From W0P33-017 sp963640395 (lineage in GTDB: Bacteria; Bacillota; Clostridia; Lachnospirales; Lachnospiraceae), in the NCBI GenBank assembly GCA_963640395.1, contig CAVHZH010000113.1, forward strand, positions 1-5,945: 5,945 bases of DNA, given 5' to 3'. A model generated the notes under the pieces. It searched no databases and was not told where the DNA came from. It worked only from the letters and a program-made list of their open reading frames with translations. Positions 4,396-5,945 of this stretch are shown one piece after another (position 1 is the first letter of the stretch; every line of letters starts with the position of its first letter). Position numbers and translations under genes: made by a program.

Positions 4396-4923
4396 ATGAA
4401 CGAGACATTACAGGTATTGGAGAGCAGACGAAGCTGCCGGGCATTCAAGCCGGATATGGTAAACGAAGAAGATCTGCAGGCGATCATCAAGGCGGGCACT
4501 TATGCGCCAAACGGCATGGGAATGCAGTCTCCGATTATTATTGCAGTTACCGATAAAAAACTGCGCGACCAGATCGCGGAGGAGAACCGGCGGATTGGCG
4601 GATGGCAGGAGGGCTTTGATCCGTTTTACGGGGCACCGGTCATATTGATCGTGCTCGCAGACAAGGCGCGCCCTACCTATGTTTACGATGGATCGTTAGT
4701 TTTAGGCAACCTTATGAATGCAGCCGAGAGTCTGGGTGTGGCGAGCATCTGGATCCATCGCGCGAAGGAGGAATTTGAGTCAGAGTTTGGCAAAAAGCTG
4801 CTGGCAGAGCTGGGTATTGAGGGCGATTACGAGGGCATTGGACACTGTGCACTCGGATATGCCGCAGAACCTGTTGCCGCTGCGAAAGCCAGAAAAGATA
4901 ACTATGTCTACTATGTAAAATAG
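4396..4923 (+). CDS. Nitroreductase family flavoprotein
   Basis: This is a 175-residue FMN-dependent oxidoreductase of the nitroreductase superfamily, soluble and normally dimeric, which uses NAD(P)H to reduce nitro compounds, quinones or other acceptors. The phosphate-binding start RRSCRAFKP (11-19) is diagnostic. APNGMGMQSP (38-46... region) supplies the second FMN contact, and LGNLMNAAESLGVASIWI (103-120) and GIGHCALGYAAEP (147-159) are the later family motifs. The length matches the shorter members. I chose the ATG at 4396 over the one at 4390 because AGGGAGG (4381-4387) is eight bases from the former and only two from the latter. No clear promoter of its own is visible between the tRNA and this gene, and a hairpin terminator lies 40 bases upstream. 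A 58-residue gene follows 37 bases downstream with a strong ribosome site. The physiological substrate is unknown. Confidence 0.92.
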   Translation: MNETLQVLESRRSCRAFKPDMVNEEDLQAIIKAGTYAPNGMGMQSPIIIAVTDKKLRDQIAEENRRIGGWQEGFDPFYGAPVILIVLADKARPTYVYDGSLVLGNLMNAAESLGVASIWIHRAKEEFESEFGKKLLAELGIEGDYEGIGHCALGYAAEPVAAAKARKDNYVYYVK

Positions 4924-4960
4924 GGCATTCGATGAAAAATTAAGACCGGAGGGACAGGCA

Positions 4961-5137
4961 ATGATCATGGACACATGGTACTATGAGGTCGTGTCGATCG
5001 ATGGAGATTATGCGAATCTGCGGCGGACGGATGTGGTGTCGGAGGATCTAAAACTCGTGGCAAGGGCATTACTTCCGGCAGAAATTTTTGAGGGCTGTCG
5101 GTTGAAATATGAGCTCATGCAGTATACAATGGAATAG
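4961..5137 (+). CDS. Small conserved-looking 58-residue protein
   Basis: An ATG at 4961 has GGAGGG (4948-4953) seven bases upstream and opens a 58-codon frame ending in TAG at 5135-5137. The product begins MIMDTWYYEVVSIDGDYANL and has the pattern EGDYAxLRR...LVARALLPAEIFEG. This resembles a small beta-barrel protein of the DUF3006 kind (I/V-D-G-D-x-A-x-L then LP..G), but that link is my inference. There is no signal peptide or membrane helix. The in-frame ATG at 4967 is a possible alternative start. It fills the gap between the nitroreductase and the AIM24 gene on the same strand with good ribosome sites, consistent with a short operon. Function is unknown. Confidence 0.72.
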   Translation: MIMDTWYYEVVSIDGDYANLRRTDVVSEDLKLVARALLPAEIFEGCRLKYELMQYTME

Positions 5138-5211
5138 ACAGGTGATTGCGCCAGGGATCAACGATTCCGCGATCGCTAAGAGATAAATGATTGTATAAGG
5201 AGGGGGTTATT

Positions 5212-5889
5212 ATGCAGTACAAAGTAGAAGGTGGCAATCTGCCGGTTTTAAAGGTACATCTGGATCAGGGAGAATTTATCCAGTGTGAGGCTGGCGCAAT
5301 GGCATGGATGGATGATGAGATTGAGATGCAGACAAATGCCGGAGGACTTGGCAAGATGCTCGGACGTATGCTGACCAAGGAAAATGCATTCATGAATACT
5401 TACTATGCAAAGAGCGTAGGTGAGATTGCATTTGCATCGAAGTTCCCTGGATCTATTCAGGCGATTGAGGTGACACCGGGAAATGGTGTGATCGTACAGA
5501 AGGGATCTTATCTGGCATCTGCAGGAGAGATCAACAGTGAAGTATTTATGCAGAAGAAGCTTGGCAAGGGCTTATTCGGCGGCGAGGGCTTCCTGATGCG
5601 CAAATTCACCGGAAGCGGCATCGTGTTCCTTGAGGTAGACGGATCTGCACACGAGTATGAGATCGCTGCAGGCGACTGCAAGGTCGTAGATACCGGATAT
5701 GTAGCAGCGATGTCTGAGACCTGTAACATGGAAGTGCGCACGATCAAGGGCGTTGGCAATGTGCTTTTTGGCGGCGAGGGCTTATTTAATACCGTTGTAC
5801 ACGGACCCGGAAAGGTGACATTACAGAGTATGCCGATCGCATCGACTGCATTGAAGTTATATGAGTACATGCCTCATACTTCTAACTAA
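5212..5889 (+). CDS. AIM24 / TIGR00266 family protein
   Basis: The 225-residue product belongs to the AIM24 family (PF01987, TIGR00266), a double-stranded beta-helix protein found in many bacteria and, in yeast, in mitochondria, where it affects inner-membrane organisation. The bacterial role is not settled. Family features are the N-terminal VEGGNLPVLKVHL, the acidic MAWMDDEIEMQT (30-41), the AGGLGKMLGRML turn, FMNTYYA (60-66) and two FGGEG turns (122-126 and 186-190), which mark the two halves of an internally repeated fold. I chose the ATG at 5212 because AAGGAGG (5197-5203) ends eight bases before it. A TTG at 5191 is in frame but would include the ribosome site in the coding region. The gene lies 74 bases after the 58-residue gene. 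Confidence 0.9.
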   Translation: MQYKVEGGNLPVLKVHLDQGEFIQCEAGAMAWMDDEIEMQTNAGGLGKMLGRMLTKENAFMNTYYAKSVGEIAFASKFPGSIQAIEVTPGNGVIVQKGSYLASAGEINSEVFMQKKLGKGLFGGEGFLMRKFTGSGIVFLEVDGSAHEYEIAAGDCKVVDTGYVAAMSETCNMEVRTIKGVGNVLFGGEGLFNTVVHGPGKVTLQSMPIASTALKLYEYMPHTSN

Positions 5890-5915
5890 GAAAATGCTGA
5901 TTAAATCATCATTTC

Positions 5916-5930
5916 CTCAGACTCTCTGAG
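5916..5930 (+). other. Short hairpin after the AIM24 gene
   Basis: CTCAGA-CTC-TCTGAG is a perfect 6-bp stem 26 bases after the stop. The following bases (AGATCGCACGG) contain no T-run, so it is weak as a terminator. A palindrome TGATTAAATCA (5898-5908) precedes it. The window ends at 5945 before any clear terminator. Confidence 0.3.
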
Positions 5931-5945
5931 AGATCGCACGGATTT

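Noticed and set aside
4151..4499. Minus-strand frames across the tRNA, with products such as GNRTRLLSLGS or GIEPASSAWEAD
   Set aside because: These peptides are the familiar antisense translation of a tRNA gene. The frames also run through the hairpins and the start of the nitroreductase and have no ribosome site.
5191..5211. TTG at 5191 as the AIM24 start
   Set aside because: The AAGGAGG ribosome site at 5197-5203 would lie inside the gene, and the family N-terminus begins at the ATG at 5212.
1..5945. CRISPR array, rRNA, integrase or transposase gene
   Set aside because: No regularly spaced direct repeats, rRNA signatures or recombinase motifs are visible on either strand.

Overview
The window looks like chromosomal DNA from a gut-type Firmicute, most likely a Lachnospiraceae member. 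This rests on gene content (LysR/MATE pair, DUF1847-type protein, HD hydrolase, Lar-like zinc ribbon, nitroreductase, AIM24 protein), strong AGGAGG-like ribosome sites, extended -10 boxes of the type TGGTAtnAT, and a medium G+C content. The genus cannot be fixed by eye. No phage, plasmid or CRISPR signature is visible.

Layout. Positions 1-72 may hold the tail of a plus-strand gene cut by the window edge. A minus-strand MATE efflux pump (77-1414) is divergent from a plus-strand LysR regulator (1518-2402), and the AT-rich gap between them carries two palindromes and a TATAAT box. Fourteen bases after lysR lies a 165-bp foldback element (2416-2580) with 26-bp terminal inverted repeats and CTAG at both ends, which is MITE-like. 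Next is the N-terminal part of a DUF1847 cysteine-rich protein (2605-2853) that is clearly truncated and overlaps a 35-codon reading frame of unknown status. A good promoter then leads to an HD-domain hydrolase (3036-3635), a long hairpin region, and a 75-residue zinc-ribbon protein resembling Lar restriction alleviation proteins (3738-3965).

The 424 bases from 3966 to 4389 contain no convincing protein gene but are densely structured. They hold a 14-bp palindrome, promoter boxes with odd spacing, a roughly 100-nt closed RNA fold, tRNA-Gly(CCC), a 13-bp inverted repeat, and a multi-helix domain in which one segment can pair either with an upstream partner or with a downstream terminator partner. 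A nitroreductase (4396-4923), a 58-residue protein (4961-5137) and an AIM24-family protein (5212-5889) follow on the plus strand, probably as one transcription unit.

How the parts may work together. The LysR protein probably controls the divergent pump. The tRNA, the terminator/anti-terminator-like domain and the nitroreductase may share a transcript, since no good separate promoter for the nitroreductase is visible. That would make the 4217-4355 region an attenuator, although a dispersed palindromic repeat is the main alternative. The most interesting material is the non-coding stretch 3966-4389, followed by the foldback element. No defence or mobile system with a recognised enzyme is present.
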